A stretch of DNA of 64,000 nucleotides from Portulaca oleracea (GCA_029582165.1 CM055872.1:2015582-2079581), one strand, 5' to 3'. Shown: positions 1-11,989, counted from the first letter of the stretch. Program-made: numbers and translations. The notes: a model not told the origin generated them from the sequence alone.

Positions 1-483
1 TAATTACATATATAAAATTATAAAATCCGTAATGATAAAGTGAGATTTATGTTATATGTGGCCGTATTCAAAAGATAAACCAAAGTACTTGACCGTGTTC
101 GACAATAGCGTTTAGGTTAGTGATGATCTAACAGAATCTTGAGATCTCAAGAGTTAATTTAGAGTTGAATCTAGAAAGTAAACAAATCTAAATTAGTTGA
201 ACCAATTGACTTACATTCATATATACATTCTAATGTTGGCAGGGATGATCTTAATATATATCTGATTGCACACAAAAATAGAGTATATTATTACTGGAAT
301 TGATTAGAATGTTAGTAAAAATGTGCACGCAAGCTTACAAAATGTAGAAGCATAAACTTCAATTCAAATTAGCCTCATGCATGATCTTGGTCGTGGTGCA
401 TGAACTTACCTTATCTATTTGAACAAGAATTTATCATTCAAGCATAGTGGAAAACTAGACATGCCACTAGCAATTTCACTAAT
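1..483. other. Intergenic, no gene seen
   Basis: AT-rich sequence without a convincing open frame, RNA gene or repeat. It ends at the left target duplication of the MITE that starts at 484. Confidence 0.6.
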
Positions 484-904
484 GGGTGATGATAAGTGTC
501 TTGCCCCAGGACACTCCTTAAATGTCTTCTTCCTTATAAAATCAATACTTATTATCGTTTTTAACCCCAATTTTTTTGACAGATACTATTAATTATCAAT
601 TATAAGAAGCTTGGAATGTGTTGGCTACCCAAACAATTAAAATTGACACCCTAACGAATGAACCCCATCCGTTGGGCATATTTTAGACGTTATTTTGTAA
701 ATTTTTAAAAATATGGATAAAAGTGTGATTTTATACAATTTATATATATTATTATAGTTATAGAAGTCAATCATGTAACTTTCTTCCAATTTAATTCACA
801 AATATATAGGTTTTCTATAATGACAAGACACAAAATATGTGCAAGGTTTTCTATAATGACAAGACACAAAATATGTGTCTTGCACAAGACTTTTATCATT
901 TCCC
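484..904. mobile_element. Mutator-type MITE, copy 1 (421 bp)
   Basis: The ends are imperfect inverted repeats: GGGTGATGATAAGTGTCTTG on the left and, read on the other strand, GGGAAATGATAAAAGTCTTG on the right. The flanks TTTCACTAAT (474-483) and TTTTACTAAT (905-914) differ at one base and fit a 9-10 bp target duplication, which is typical of Mutator-like elements. A second copy lies at 57057-57441. This copy is about 36 bp longer because the stretch around 808-842 is directly repeated at 843-876. It encodes nothing. Confidence 0.8.
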
Positions 905-1986
905 TTTTACTAATTGGTCATAAGGTTTAGTTTAGACTATATTCTTACATGGTGTAAAATTTTCGACAGTGACTTGTTTTCAAAAAAAACAAAAGTAATG
1001 CAATTATATTGATAAGGACAATTTACACAATTGATTAAAAATGATTAATGGACACAATTATTTGACCGAAAATTGGATTTTAATAAGTTAAATTATAGGG
1101 GTTAGGACAATGATAAATTGAACTTAAGAAGTGTAATGCGTTAATAATTGAACCGTTGGATTTTTGGTGTACCACAAAGAGGCTGTTCCAAGCTGAACGA
1201 TATTTTATTCTATCACAATCCTACGCGTCTGTTAAAGCAGTCGGGCGCGTGTATACTAGCTTACTAGCTATAGTTGTTACTGTGCTTTCTGGATACCTTT
1301 CCTGATAGTTTGGAATACTACATCAAATATATGATAGTTTGTACTACTACAAACCAATAAATTTTCATAAATTTTGGGATTACTATATTATAGTTGTGAC
1401 GCAGTAAAACCACCCAGTTCATGTTGACCGATTTGAATCATTTGGTGACGGTGTATTAAAATCGAGGCGCTGAATAATTTAGTTTATTGTCTCAATTCCT
1501 GTAGTTTTGTGGAGTTAAATCCTTAATTTGTGAATCTTCATAAGCTACACCTATCATCTTGATGCAAATAGTTCTCTAGTACTTGAGCTCACAAACTATG
1601 GTAATGGAGTGCTATAGTTTGGTTTTGAATATTGTGTAATGAATTTAACACTATTTTCACTCTACCATTTAGGTCCAACGAGTAGTGTGATTCGCGTTTG
1701 AGCTGGGTAAATGTTTGAGCTTAGTTGTCTGTCTGTCTTTAACTGGTGTTCACACACAAATTTATTATTTTTCCCTCAAATAATTACATAATAAAAAAAC
1801 AGCTTACTTGTGTGCTAGTTTTAATTTGTACCTTGTGTTCATATACAAATTTACTCTTTTGACCTTTAATATAATATAATATCAAACATATAAGTAAAAA
1901 AAAAAAAAAATACTTGTCCATGCATTGCATGGGCTTGTTCTACTAGTGGTATGAAAAGAGTATTAATCAGTGGACACTAAACATGA
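905..1986. other. Intergenic, no gene seen
   Basis: AT-rich, with short A runs near 1895. I see no coding signal and no clear element boundary. Confidence 0.5.
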
Positions 1987-1994
1987 GACAAGGA

Positions 1995-2757
1995 TAGGGA
2001 TGGCAATGGGGCGGGGAACCTCCGAACCCGTTGGGGCCCCTCCCCAGTGGCGGATCTAAGCCTTGAAATTAGGGGTATCCATCACATTATCATATTCATT
2101 CGATAACCATACAATCCATAATTTTTACCCCAAATTATAGTATATTTTATTTTATTTTTTGGGTTAGGGGTGGCCATGGACACCCCCAACTACAAGGTAG
2201 ATCCGTCCATGCCCCTCCCCGCTCTGGGGAAAAATCCCCACCCCTATTGGGGATGAGGACGGGATGGGGACGATTTTTCAAAATTCGCTCGGGGACGGGG
2301 CGGGGTTGGGGACAAAATTTTCCCCATCCCCGTCCCCATTTTCCCCGCTGGGAAAAATTCCCCGTCCCCATCCCCGAATCTCCGTCCTTGAAAATTTCAA
2401 AATTACCAAATAATATTTATTCTAATTCAATATATATATTAATAGCAAAGATAAAGTAGTAATTTTCGAATTTTAAGTACATTGTATTATTGCTTGATGT
2501 ATTATTAATTGATTTTGATGTATTATTGCTTGAGCAAGTTAAATACGTTGTATTTTGAACAGGTTAAAAATCAGGTCCGATTAAAATTTGATTAAATTTT
2601 GGATAGCTCTAAAAAAATCCCCATTGGGGATGGGGAATCCGCAGGAATGGGGATGGGACAAGAATCATTCCCGAAGCGGGGATGAGGATGGGGACAAGTT
2701 TTAGGAGCGGGGATGGGGACGGGGACCCGTCCTCGTTCTTCCCTGTTGTCATCCCTA
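1995..2757. mobile_element. hAT-type MITE, copy 1, with nested insert
   Basis: It starts TAGGGATGGCAATGGGGCGG and ends GTTGTCATCCCTA, inverted termini of the Ac/hAT kind. It is flanked by GACAAGGA (1987-1994) and GACAAGGG (2758-2765), an 8 bp duplication with one mismatch, as expected for hAT. Both arms are rich in GGGGATGGGGAC-like runs while the centre is AT-rich. Copies are at 9349-9919 and, truncated, at 47850-48212. Apparent small ORFs in the arms come from the G/C-rich repeats and are not genes. Confidence 0.85.
2046..2210. mobile_element. 165-bp MITE nested in the hAT MITE
   Basis: The termini are AGTGGCGGATCTA and its imperfect inverse TAGATCCGTCCAT. The 10-base flank GCCCCTCCCC is present exactly on both sides (2036-2045 and 2211-2220). 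Removing the insert and one flank restores the order seen in the related element at 47881. A 10 bp duplication points to the Mutator class. Confidence 0.8.
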
Positions 2758-2765
2758 GACAAGGG

Positions 2766-4800
2766 AGGTACAAAATGGGTCATTAGATGATGTCAGAAGC
2801 AAGTGTATTGACGAGCGAGTAACAATTAGGCCTGCGAGATTGACACGGGAAGACAAAGGTACATGTATTGAGAGTGGTACATACATCATACATGCATGGG
2901 AACCCTGCTCAGACATTTCTTTGCAGAATCAAAATATATATGCGTGTGGCCCCATTTATCTCTCTAACTTTTCTGCAATTTCAGCGTATGAATTATGACT
3001 GTCTACATGAAAAGACCAAAGCTTGACAAAACCAACACGTACAACTGCTGTGGTCCTCTATTTACTCGTTAGTATTGGTGTCATATGTTGCTCATTTTAC
3101 TCTCAGAATGCTTGTAATTTGCAACTTGAACAACAACTGCTAATCAAATTTAATGCATAATGTCAACTTACAAGTATGTATCGCCCTAGATATTGGTGTG
3201 CTAGTCGCTTTCGTCACGTTTTTAAGCTCACTCTGGCCTGGACAGTTTCAGGTGTGCACATTCAACGCATACGGCATACCACTGTGTTTGTCTATCATAT
3301 GTTCATTTTCGGTGTGGTCAAAGATAGTAGCAAGGAGTTGTTCCTCCAGGCCCAGGGGGGCTTCACGGCAGGGACAATGTACGTATGATTGTATATGAAA
3401 CTATGAATAAATACAAATTATACAATGTGAACGAATGGACTATATATGTTCTTAATCCTCTTTCTAATATTGCCTTGCAAAATTGCTAAGGCTTTTTAGA
3501 AAATGAAATCAAGACAAATTTTCATGTCTTTGTTAATCTATAGTATGAACTGTCTACCTTTCTCCACTAGCCCTTTTTTGTGAGGTTGGTATGGTGCGGA
3601 AATGATATAGTATGGTGAAATTGTGGAAAATACGGTGAAGCGTGGAACGGTTTGGTAAAATTTGTGAAAAGTGTGATTAATATGGTAGGTGATGAGAGAA
3701 AATGTGAGAACTAGAGCAGAAAAGTGAGGAGATATATTTGAAATAATTGTGTTAAAGTGTATAATAGTATGATAAAATGTGGAATAATATTGAATAGTAT
3801 GATAAGTTGGAGTACTGCACCACACTATACAAAAGAACAAGGCTTGATTCTTTCCTTGATTTTCTCTCTCCCTGATGTTACTCTCTCATGTAAACTACAA
3901 TATTTTAATGTGAGGAAAATTGGATTTCAGTAATCCCTACTTTTTGCTTTTGCATGTCAGTGGTCCCTACCTTTTTGTTCTATATTTTAGATGCCCTAAA
4001 AACCTAAAAGTTTCTATTCTGGTGGTCTATCTCCACATTTTTTTTTTCATTCTTGTCATATTGTTTTTGCTTTTTTGTCATTCATATCCCCAGAAAGGTT
4101 ATGAAGTTTAGTTACTAAAAGAATTTTGATTTTTTTTAGAGAATTCGAGCAATTATTATGATTTTTTTAAATAAATAAAACAAAGAGACTGTAACTCATG
4201 AGAGACTCAGGGTATGATTATGTTTGTGCTAAGTTTTGAATGAAATGCAACTCAAAACCTATGATATTCAGGGTATGATTGAATCATCAAAGATTTGACC
4301 TTTCCGAACTTTGACTGTAACTCATGAGAGACTCAGAAAACAAAGAGATGATGTGTACGAACGAGATACCCGACAACAAGAAGGAAAAGGATCGAATAAA
4401 GAACTCCCGAACAATTAGCGTTCCTAGTCATGTGATTAATATGTTTTATGTCTGTTCGCGGTAATTGTAGCCTCTCGGGAGAATCGATGACATCTTTGAT
4501 GTAGTGCTAGTACATCCAAGCATTTTTAATTGGCTACATGTAAATAGCCCCAAGACTACCGAACAAAAGATCGATTATCCCAAACCTACACTGAGGTATT
4601 GACGGAGATTCTCAAATATCAAAGAACCATCCTTCCCATTTTATTGGTCACATACTAAATGTTTCACGGTTTCCAATATCTTTCTTTGACCAATGATTTC
4701 ACACGTAATATATGCAAAAAAAAATAAATTAAAACATTATACTCATACGATAGTAGTTTCGTATACTAGAACATGGTATATGTTAATAAATTATCACTTG
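2766..4800. other. Intergenic, no gene recognised
   Basis: There is no supported gene. A 24-base direct repeat beginning GACTGTAACTCATGAGAGAC occurs near 4188 and again near 4311, each next to AACAAAGAGA; its origin is unknown. Short open frames near 3153-3398 have no recognisable content. Confidence 0.45.
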
Positions 4801-4916
4801 AGCTCACACAATACCCACTAGTCCATCCTTGATTAATTGATTTGTGTATGCAGGTCTAAGTCCAATGTGCTTTAACTTGTCATTATAGACATGCTTATAC
4901 AACTTGACACATGAGA

Positions 4917-5352
4917 CTATGATGAATGCATAAGATTGCCCATGTCCTTGTTGACAATTTTGATTTCGTATACCTGTTCTTGGACATGTTGGCAAACTAG
5001 CTTCCTCTTGAAAGCGTATGAACGTATATTGGTCATCCCCTCTATTTTCACCATTAAACCTCCCGTCAATGGTTTAGTCACATCCACATCTTCCCTAAAG
5101 CACAGACTTGTTAGTAGGAACAATTTCTTGATACTACTCCTTCCCCGCCCATTCTTTTAGTAGTAACAATTTATTGTCTAAAGACCATGGTCCTTCATTC
5201 ATCACATAAGCCTCACCATGATCCGCAAAGAATTGAAATCGAAAAAGGTTATTAGCACGTTTCTGAATCCCTACTCCTTTCCCCAATCTCCATATGTTCT
5301 TGATCATTGATCTCATAACCCAAGAAGTGAAACTTATTTTTGTCAACAGCAT
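4917..5352 (-). pseudogene. LINE ORF1-like remnant (DUF4283 plus pre-knuckle region)
   Basis: On the minus strand, 5352-5134 encodes NLFRFQFFADHGEAYVMNEG followed by PWSLDNKLLLLKEW, the pattern of the DUF4283 domain found in the first ORF of plant LINEs and related proteins. A second piece at 5123-4917 in another frame contains DVTKPLTGGLMVKIEG, the stretch that normally leads into a CCHC knuckle. The frame break between the pieces, the lack of the knuckle cysteines and the absence of a following reverse transcriptase show that it is dead. Which LINE lineage it came from cannot be told. Confidence 0.7.
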
Positions 5353-5559
5353 GCCCCAAACTCAACTATCTCCTCCGATTTGTGTCCCCGTCCTCTCCCA
5401 GGCCCTCCGAGTGGACCTCCGACCCAGACTACACTCTGATCAACTATCGCCCCACGTACCGGACAATTCATTACTAACAACTTAATTATAACAAATAACA
5501 ATGGTTTATCATTTAAAGACATGTGTGCAGTAGCAGATGGAATAAACAACACGGTGAAG

Positions 5560-8160
5560 GCATGGATATATGCTTAGAACTTAGAAGGCAGAAAGCCAGC
5601 TGTTAGTACACTTTGATACATACAAAAGCCAGCAATTTCATATCAAATTTCCCATCATGCAAGCCTTGAAACAATCTCCTTCCTACATACAAACAATTGA
5701 CATCCTACATTTCATTACATGTCCTATACGCGAAATAACCCACACCGTAGCTGCTGGCTATGTTCAGCATGGGCACTTGCAGCAGATTACATCTTCAGAT
5801 ATTGACATCCAAGTAAACCATCATTAATGACGATAACAGAAAACAAGAACAAATATTATTGAATGGGGAAAAAAAAAACCATTCTCAAAGACTTGAGATG
5901 AGGTAAACGAATTCAGTCCAAGTCGGATATAAACACAAATTCAGCTGCAACCACACAAGGGAAACCAGAAATCAACTAACAAAGAAACGGAAGCAAAATG
6001 TGACACAGATGACTGGTCAAGCAATTAAGACCAAAAGAGAGAGAATGAGAGTTAATGGAATGAGAGAATCTGCATCACACAAGACATCCATTTATCACAA
6101 TTCACAAATAAGACATGTGAAACTACTTGAAGCATTCAAATTGAAAATAATATACTTACAGATAACGATACTTGGGTTCCATTTCCTGAAGATACAAAAC
6201 TAGGAGCTAAAGATAATATCAGACAGCCAAATATGCTTAACATTAATAAAAGTAAAACTTCCATCCATCACATTCACTACAACTGTGATAAACAAACTTC
6301 AGCTACTAGAGAATTGCAGATGCAAGCAGCTGTACAATTCAACTGGAAATAGCAGATGTAATCAATACGAAAACCAAAATATCCAATTCAAAAGACAAGC
6401 CTCAATCAAATAGCAAGATCAGGCTGGCAGGTTAACATTGCACAAGGATAGTATGGCAATGTTTGTCTCGTGATGATCTGTACAGTACTAGAATTGGTAG
6501 GCTTCACAACAACCACATATACCTGGAACTAGGATATTGTGAATTTGTCACATAAACTCCATCACTGATAATATTGACATCGAACTCTCCATTACATTCT
6601 TGCATATAATTGTAATTTATCTCAAAAAGAAAGTAAACCAAGTTCCCAACTTAACCCAAACTTTGCAATTCCAAGAATGAGTCAGTATACATATTCCAAA
6701 TACCCATTTCTAATCATAGGACAACACATTTGCAACCCAATCGAACAAAGTACCCTTTCGGAAAGTTCCAAGAGAAAGGTTTGACAAATAATTTTTTCGA
6801 AACCTCAACATCATCAACAGCCACAACCCTACCAGCCCCTGGGCCCTCGCCCCTGATCCAATGCAAGCCTCCATCAACTAATTTGTTCTACATGACATCC
6901 CGCAAGTTTATGAGATAAGTTTTCACAAAAATATAAAATATGAGTAGGCCATAATAGCCAGCCTTCAAATCCGATTGCTAGGCCCATCCTTCTTAGTTAA
7001 TTCCATTGTCTCCTCCGGTCTCCAGCAGAAACATCTACCAATATGCTCACGATCATGTTTGGCAAATGGCTTATAGGTGCTTGTTTCAAGGGTTCTGGAT
7101 TTTTGAATTAGTCAAGCTACTTACAGTATTTGGTAATCTGGCTTTTTGAAATAGTTTTGTATCCCTAAAAGAAACTACCTAGAAAACCTCAATTGAATTC
7201 ATACACTATCTTTGTCTCACATTTTTGGTAAACAACCAGTTTCACCACACTATTTTGTTGAAGGAGACAACCAGCCTACCCAATTAGCTAAAACAATGAA
7301 ATCTAATCCAGCGTAACTTATAGCCCAGAATCCATGTGAACTTGAGCTCAAAACCCATGACATCATTTCAATCTAAAAAATCATGTGATTGAAATCATCG
7401 AACTGTCTATTTCTTGATCATTATATAATTTGGAAGTCTTGGGTTGATCAGCTAGCTCATGACACAATTTCGATTAGAGCTATGATATAACTCAATTGAT
7501 GACTTCACAGTCCACCACATCCATTATGAGGACTCTAACAAAACAGCCTCACTAATGTACTAGATTGCCCTTAACCCACCCTAGCAGATTACTTCAAAAC
7601 TATACACATTACTATATGCATATGAAGAATGGAAATTCACATATTAAAGACAACACATTAACCAAAACAAGAAACCTTCACATCTATAATCGAATCATTA
7701 TGATAAGCAACTAAAACTATATACAATGTTCATTATTCCAGAGAAGTGCTTCAATCTAACTGCTCCATACTAAACCATAAAGTAAACATATCCATCAAAA
7801 ACATTCACTCTCTTCAAGCAAATATCCCCTATTGTTTACGATGATTCCAACCAATTTACATCAGGATCATAACAGAATGTCCTCAGGCCTAATAGCACAC
7901 CACCCCAAACTGAACACATTGGCAAGTACGAAAATCAACATACTAAAGACAACACCATCATAAAACTAGAAACTTTCACAGCTGAACTGATCATTAAGAC
8001 AGCCAAGTAGAGCTATGTACAACATTCTTATTCCTTTAAGGTGCCTCATACAATACAGTAACAAAGTAAACCATACCCAGTAAAGACACTCACATCCACA
8101 TTCACTTTCCCCTTCATTTAAACACACAGGGAAAAATACCAAATATAGCAGCAGAACAAG
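5560..8160. other. Gene-free stretch 3' of the C2 gene; possible UTR sequence
   Basis: No coding frame is supported. Two blocks near 7640-7830 and 7935-8130 are related (both contain CAT-CTAAAGACAACA-like sequence, spacing about 293 bp), an old tandem duplication. On the minus strand a GTAAGTTG splice-donor-like site lies about 25 nt past the stop codon of the C2 gene (near 8168), so part of this region could be an intron and distal exon of its 3' untranslated region. That is inference only. Confidence 0.4.
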
Positions 8161-8194
8161 CAACTTACCCCCAAATTAGATTACCCCTAATCAA

Positions 8195-9061
8195 TCAGTA
8201 ATCAACTCGGTAATCACTGAGATCATCCCTGGCAGCCAAATTATCCTCAGCCTTTGCCTCTTCATACTTCAACCCTTCATCCAACGCCATCCCACCAAGG
8301 GCTCCGGCAACCGCCCCGACTGCCACGCCCGCCCCGAGCCCTAACCCGGGCCCGCGCGATCCGGGCTGCCCGTACTCCACCGGGGCAGAGGGCACACTGA
8401 ACCTGTCAGAAAACGTCCTGGGCAACGGCGGCGGGGCGTAATACCCTGTGTAGTACCCCACCGAGTAAGGGTACGCCGGCGGTGCAACGGGGACCGGCGA
8501 CGGTGCTGACCTGGCGCTGTTCGGAGCATACGCCGACGACGACGAAGAAGGGTACGGAGGGGCGGAGGAGTAATAGTACGCACTGGGAGGGGCATTTTGG
8601 TAATCAGGCACGGCCAAGGGGTGCTCCTTCAGGGCGAGCTTGAGGCGGATCTTGCCCTGAGGACGGCCAGAGGGGCGGAGGACGTCGTAGGTCCGGATTA
8701 GGGTTTGGTTATTCGGGTCGGGCAGGTCGGAGAGCCTGACCTGGAGGGACCCGACGAAGGGTTTGGGGGTTTCGGAAGCCCTAGAGTGGAAGATTTCCAG
8801 ATTGAAGGAGGAATCGACGATTGGGGTGGCGACGGGGATGAGGAATCGCTGGTTCCAGATGGGCTTGGTGGATCCGGAATCGTCGGATTTGGTGGTGAGC
8901 TTGTTATCCGGGTCGACCCAGAAGATGGCGTAGGGTTTGAGGTCGCCGTTCTTCCAGTTGACGTTCTTCAGGTGCTTGCCGGAGACGATCGTCACTTCCA
9001 GGTCGAACATCGGCGCCGGCGACGGTGGATGCGTCAGCGACGGTGAGTATCGGGAATTCAT
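8195..9061 (-). CDS. C2-domain protein, SRC2/BAP-like
   Basis: A single-exon 288-residue protein. Residues 18-125 form a C2 domain (LEVTIVSGKHLKNVNW, then YAIFWVDP, then FVGSLQVRLSDL), a fold that binds membrane phospholipid, often with calcium. Residues 150-235 are rich in Tyr, Pro, Ser and Ala. Residues 236-262 are a Gly/Ala-rich hydrophobic stretch (GLGLGAGVAVGAVAGALGG) like the C-terminal tail of SRC2-type proteins, which may enter or contact membranes. The layout fits plant SRC2-like proteins linked to cold and defence signalling. The start is the only in-frame ATG before the C2 domain and follows a pyrimidine-rich leader. It looks intact. The exact subfamily is not certain. Confidence 0.88.
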   Translation of the reverse strand: MNSRYSPSLTHPPSPAPMFDLEVTIVSGKHLKNVNWKNGDLKPYAIFWVDPDNKLTTKSDDSGSTKPIWNQRFLIPVATPIVDSSFNLEIFHSRASETPKPFVGSLQVRLSDLPDPNNQTLIRTYDVLRPSGRPQGKIRLKLALKEHPLAVPDYQNAPPSAYYYSSAPPYPSSSSSAYAPNSARSAPSPVPVAPPAYPYSVGYYTGYYAPPPLPRTFSDRFSVPSAPVEYGQPGSRGPGLGLGAGVAVGAVAGALGGMALDEGLKYEEAKAEDNLAARDDLSDYRVDY

Positions 9062-9348
9062 CGTCGAGGTTAGAGAGAGAATGGAGGTCAGGCTAGAGAG
9101 AGAAAGCGAGAGAATGAGAATGACAGGTTGTGGGGAACGTGAATGTGGATAAAGCTAGATTTGGAGGAGCGTATTTACGATCGTGCCCCTCCTGTGATGT
9201 GACGCCAAGTTAGTCGACGGTGAAGATTGGCCACGGCGTCGAGTCGTGATGAGGTAGTTGGGAATTTTAGCATCTGCGTGAGTGCTGGGTTGGGCTGGGC
9301 TGAATTGTCGGGGTTCGGGTTGGATATTTTCTACGTAAATATCTTGTC
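9062..9348 (-). promoter_or_regulatory. Leader and promoter region of the C2 gene
   Basis: The minus-strand sequence just before the ATG (9062-9125) is CT-rich, with repeated CTCTCT runs, as is common in plant 5' leaders. No clear TATA box is seen. An hAT MITE begins at 9349, so the promoter is short or includes the element. Confidence 0.45.
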
Positions 9349-9919
9349 TAGGGATGGTAATGGGGCGAGAATCACGCCACGTGAGTACGTGCATTTCTGA
9401 GAAAAATCAAATGGTTGGGGATAGGGCGACGATTTTAAAATCATTTCGAGGGCGGGGATGGGAAAATTTTCCTACGTCGTCCCTCATTTTCACGTGAATT
9501 CCTCCTCAATCCCGAATTACCATCCCCGAAAATGTTAAAATTACCAGATAACGTTTATTATAATTTAATATATGTATTAATGGGAAGGACAAAGTAGTAA
9601 TTTTCCAATTTATTCTCACTTGTTGATGTATTATTGTTTGATTTTCATGTATTATTACTTGAGCAAGTTAAATACATTGTATTTTGAACATGTTAAAAAC
9701 CGGGTTCGATTAAAAACCGGATCCGATTAAAATTTAGTTAAATTTAGGATAATTTTATAAAATCCCCGTTGGATGATTGGGGATGAGAATCATGAGGATG
9801 GGGATGCAGCGAATCATTCGCAGGCGGGGATGAGAACGGGGATGGGGATGAGTTTTGGGAGCAGGGATGGGGACGGGGGTATACTCCCCCATCCCCGATC
9901 CGCCCCGTTGTCATCCCTA
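9349..9919. mobile_element. hAT-type MITE, copy 2 (571 bp)
   Basis: It starts TAGGGATGGTAATGGGGCG and ends GTTGTCATCCCTA. The 8-base flank ATCTTGTC is exact on both sides (9341-9348 and 9920-9927), the hallmark of hAT insertion. Its AT-rich centre matches the element at 1995-2757. The exact duplication suggests a younger insertion than copy 1. Confidence 0.9.
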
Positions 9920-10077
9920 ATCTTGTCAAATGTTGTCACTACTCACTATTATTCATGTATTTCGTCGAACATTTTTTTTTTTTGCCAGAATAGTCACTAT
10001 CATTCAAAATGATAAAACATCTACGTAAAACAACAGGGACCTCCTACAATCTTAATTTTTATCACAGAAAAACTTCT

Positions 10078-10167
10078 CTATAAATCGTCTTTTGTAACCG
10101 GAGGTACGAGATCAGCCTCCAGCTGCTCAAGTTTCCATTTTGCTTCAGTGTCAACACTACCATCTCC
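10078..10167 (-). pseudogene. Orphan last exon of an unrecognised gene
   Basis: On the minus strand a good acceptor (TTTTTGCAG ending at 10168) is followed by 30 in-frame codons ending in TAG. They read GDGSVDTEAKWKLEQLEADL then VPPVTKDDL. The charged, helical composition looks like real protein. No matching upstream exon with a donor was found in 10170-11300, so this may be a captured or stranded terminal exon. I do not recognise the family. Confidence 0.45.
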
Positions 10168-10327
10168 CTGCAAAAACAAGTAGTTTTAGCAGTAACAAAC
10201 TGAATGAGAGGGAACCTACTCTTTCTCGGTGGCTTAGCTCTATGCTTTGTAGTCTTGTACTTTTTATACTACTACGTCTACGTGAAGAGAAATTGTCACT
10301 TTTAGCACTTCGCTTATTCTTAAAGGG

Positions 10328-11208
10328 CTAGGATCGAGACTTGGAAGTAATGACATCGGGCTCCCTAGTGCTTGACAAATTTGTTTTGGCTGTTACACCT
10401 TGTGAAGAATAAGAGTTGACACTTTCTAATTCGTCGTGATCTTTTTGCATTTGCTCATAATCTATTGCATGCATCAACTCTTGTGACCCAACCGCGCTTA
10501 AACATAATTCAACTTCCGCTTCACTTTCACCTTCAGCTTCGGGTTCTCCTTTTTTGAGAAGTAGGCTCTCCGTCGGTCCAGAAGAAGAAGTCTTCCTGAC
10601 TATTAGAATATTGTGGCATTGCTTGGAATAAAAACTTATATTCTTTCCTTTCATCATCTGGAGGTAGACATTCTTGGGAATTTTGAAAAAACTGTCTGGT
10701 TTATTTGAGCAGGAAAAGGTAATCATATCTTGATTACAACCACTGTCTTCCCTACCAGCTGAACTTGCTTCCATCTCATCAACAAAGTTTGTTCCCACCT
10801 TAGTAATTTATTCCACTACTTTGACACAAGATGTTAGACAACTTGATTCATCCTCATCCATGGATGCAGGTCTCAAAGTATGCACATCCTTGGCATTGAT
10901 TTCTACACCCTCTTGTTGACTAGTAGAATTAAGTGTCACTAGCTGGACCTTCACTTCATTTCGGTCTATTGCCCCATTCCCCCTTTCCACTACCGAAATC
11001 GTAACATCGTTTATAGGAATCATCTTATCTTCTGTACACACTCGACTACTTTCAGAAATATCTTACCTATCCCTAAAGGAATGTCCCTATGTTGTGGCTT
11101 AGTGGAATTACTTTTGGTATCATCCCCTCCTTCCCTTACAAAAAAATAGTCAGTCACACCAGCGATAGGGGTGACCCTTTTCCCAAGCCACCAGAGTCGC
11201 GCCCACAA
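10328..11208 (-). pseudogene. Cluster of unrecognised minus-strand open frames
   Basis: Three adjoining minus-strand frames (11208-11020, 11041-10808, 10798-10328) give acidic, Ser/Glu-rich protein text without a known motif. The frames shift between pieces, which suggests one decayed reading frame rather than three genes. GC-rich repeats containing GTCGCGCCC follow at 11185-11310. It may be mobile-element debris; nothing supports a function. Confidence 0.3.
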
Positions 11209-11319
11209 CTGGAGTAGTCGCCCTCACCACCGGAGTAGTCGCGCCCGCGACTAAAACAAACTTAGTTTCTCCTTGCATAAGAAATAGATGTCGCGCCCGT
11301 GACGCACATTGTTACCCTC

Positions 11320-11985
11320 GCGACTGACCTGATCCGAGCTTAATTCTTGTTATTTCCCCCTCTTTCTATATATACCCCAAGGCTATTTATTGTAAGAGAC
11401 TTTTTTTCTAATGATGATTATGAATGTATTGGAAAGGCTTGAAGCTCTCTTCCCTCTCTAAAATCTTGTTTACTTTATCCATTTTGTTAATGGTGGTATT
11501 GCAAGTCTCTCCTTTATTGATTATTAGTGGATCCTTCCTTTATCTAATCATGGTGGATTGTTAGTTCTTGGTGGTGGATTTCCTTTATCTATGTCCGTAT
11601 CCAGCTTTTGTTGTGTTCATGTGTTCCTCGATTGTGTCATATTCGTGCAAGTATTTTCCGGGTTTATTATACAAGCTAGTAGAGGTATTTTGGGTTTAAT
11701 GATCGTCTATTTGGGTATCCAAGTGTTAGTTTTCTGTTTTGATCACCAATGTCATCTGGGCATATATTATCATCCATATTCTCTTCTCAAGCAATCCACA
11801 ATATCTTCTCTCACCGCATCATGTTCCATTTTGTTTCAAGTGTAATATAATAATTTATTATACAAAACTATTATCATTAAATTCGTGATGAAAACCTTAT
11901 TATAAAAATATAATTTTGTGATCTTTTGCTGAAATTTCATGTGATTTGTTAAAATCTCATGTGAAAAATTATCTTCAAAGTAAAA
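11320..11985. other. Gene-free stretch
   Basis: T-rich sequence with no supported gene or element boundary. It leads into the first partial unit of the RRM-encoding repeat near 11990. Confidence 0.45.
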
Positions 11986-11989
11986 TATT

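Noticed and set aside
2147..2783. Small ORFs rich in Pro, Gly and Arg in the hAT MITE arms
   Set aside because: They are translations of GGGGATGGGGAC-type repeats in a non-coding element; similar ORFs appear in every copy of the element.
4188..4336. 24-base direct repeats as LTRs or a target duplication
   Set aside because: The 100 bp between them has no primer site, terminal repeats or other element feature.
5343..5552. Minus-strand ORF upstream of the LINE ORF1 remnant
   Set aside because: It has no clear match to the expected LINE ORF1 start, so it was not added to the pseudogene.
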